Shown here: piece by piece, positions 5,308-5,359 of the stretch
Layout of the letters: the number at the start of each line of letters is the position of its first letter
Position numbering within the stretch: position 1 is the stretch's first letter
Source of the DNA: Lachnospiraceae bacterium
GTDB taxonomy: Bacteria > Bacillota > Clostridia > Lachnospirales > Lachnospiraceae
Length of the DNA: 5,359 nucleotides
Assembly (NCBI GenBank): GCA_020860745.1
Contig: JAJBTR010000331.1
Coordinates: 1 to 5,359, forward strand
Direction of reading: 5' to 3'
Translations under genes and position numbers: made by a program
Notes under the pieces: model-generated
Seen by the model: only the letters and a program-made list of their open reading frames with translations
The model's database searches: none
Told to the model about the DNA's origin: nothing

Positions 5308-5359
5308 AGGGTTGTTTCACGAACTTTTTATCCAAGACCAAACCCCATGACAAGACATT
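5308..5359. mobile_element. Unrelated sequence abutting the LCP remnant, possible insertion-element end
   Basis: From about 5309 the plus strand reads GGGTTGTTTCACGAAC and onward to the window end, replacing the expected LCP coding sequence. Starting with GGG and lying inside a conserved coding domain fits the terminal inverted repeat of an insertion sequence. One minus-strand frame is open from the window edge to TGA at 5309-5307 (ending KKFVKQP), which could be the tail of another gene. Only about 50 bases are visible, so the family cannot be named and a deletion or inversion junction is equally possible. Confidence 0.35.

Noticed and set aside
1..5359. CRISPR array, tRNA, rRNA or riboswitch
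   Set aside because: No regularly spaced repeats, cloverleaf or conserved RNA core was seen on either strand by eye.

Overview
The window looks like chromosomal DNA from a low-to-medium GC Gram-positive, most likely a Clostridia member of the Lachnospiraceae type. This rests on a LexA with Bacillus/Clostridium-type operators, strong AGGAGG ribosome binding sites, the yhbY-nadD-yqeK-rsfS gene set, an LCP (LytR-CpsA-Psr) fragment, and a sortase substrate with an SPKTG motif rather than LPXTG. The family calls are from recognised motifs; no database search was possible.

Left part (1-1926), DNA damage and recombination. A 5'-truncated tyrosine recombinase of the XerC/XerD type (1-570, +) converges on lexA (710-1327, -). 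Divergent from lexA is a small membrane-anchored LysM protein (1524-1874, +) that matches the YneA/SosA-type SOS cell-division inhibitor in layout and position. The lexA/yneA intergenic region holds three good LexA boxes. One lies inside the spacer of a near-consensus promoter (TTGACA-17-CATAAT) that drives the yneA-like gene. LexA therefore probably represses both genes, and the yneA-like product would delay division after damage.

Middle part (1926-3939), a housekeeping operon on the minus strand read yhbY, then nadD, then a yqeK-rsfS fusion. YhbY and RsfS act on the large ribosomal subunit, NadD makes the NAD precursor dinucleotide, and the YqeK part is an HD-domain Ap4A hydrolase. yhbY and nadD overlap by four bases (GTGA). 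The YqeK and RsfS domains sit in one open frame of 310 codons, yet a complete ribosome binding site lies just before the RsfS part, so RsfS may also be made alone. The convergent gap between rsfS and the yneA-like gene holds a terminator hairpin and a perfect 20-bp palindrome.

Right part (4026-5359), cell surface and a break. A predicted sortase-anchored surface protein of unknown function (4139-4810, -) ends in a hairpin and a large-loop terminator. Upstream of it is only the C-terminal part of an LCP ligase-type protein (4870 to about 5307, -). LCP similarity stops abruptly at about 5305-5310 with an in-frame TGA at 5317-5319. The last ~50 bases are unrelated and may be the end of an inserted or rearranged element. 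obgE, often found upstream of yhbY, is absent from this position.
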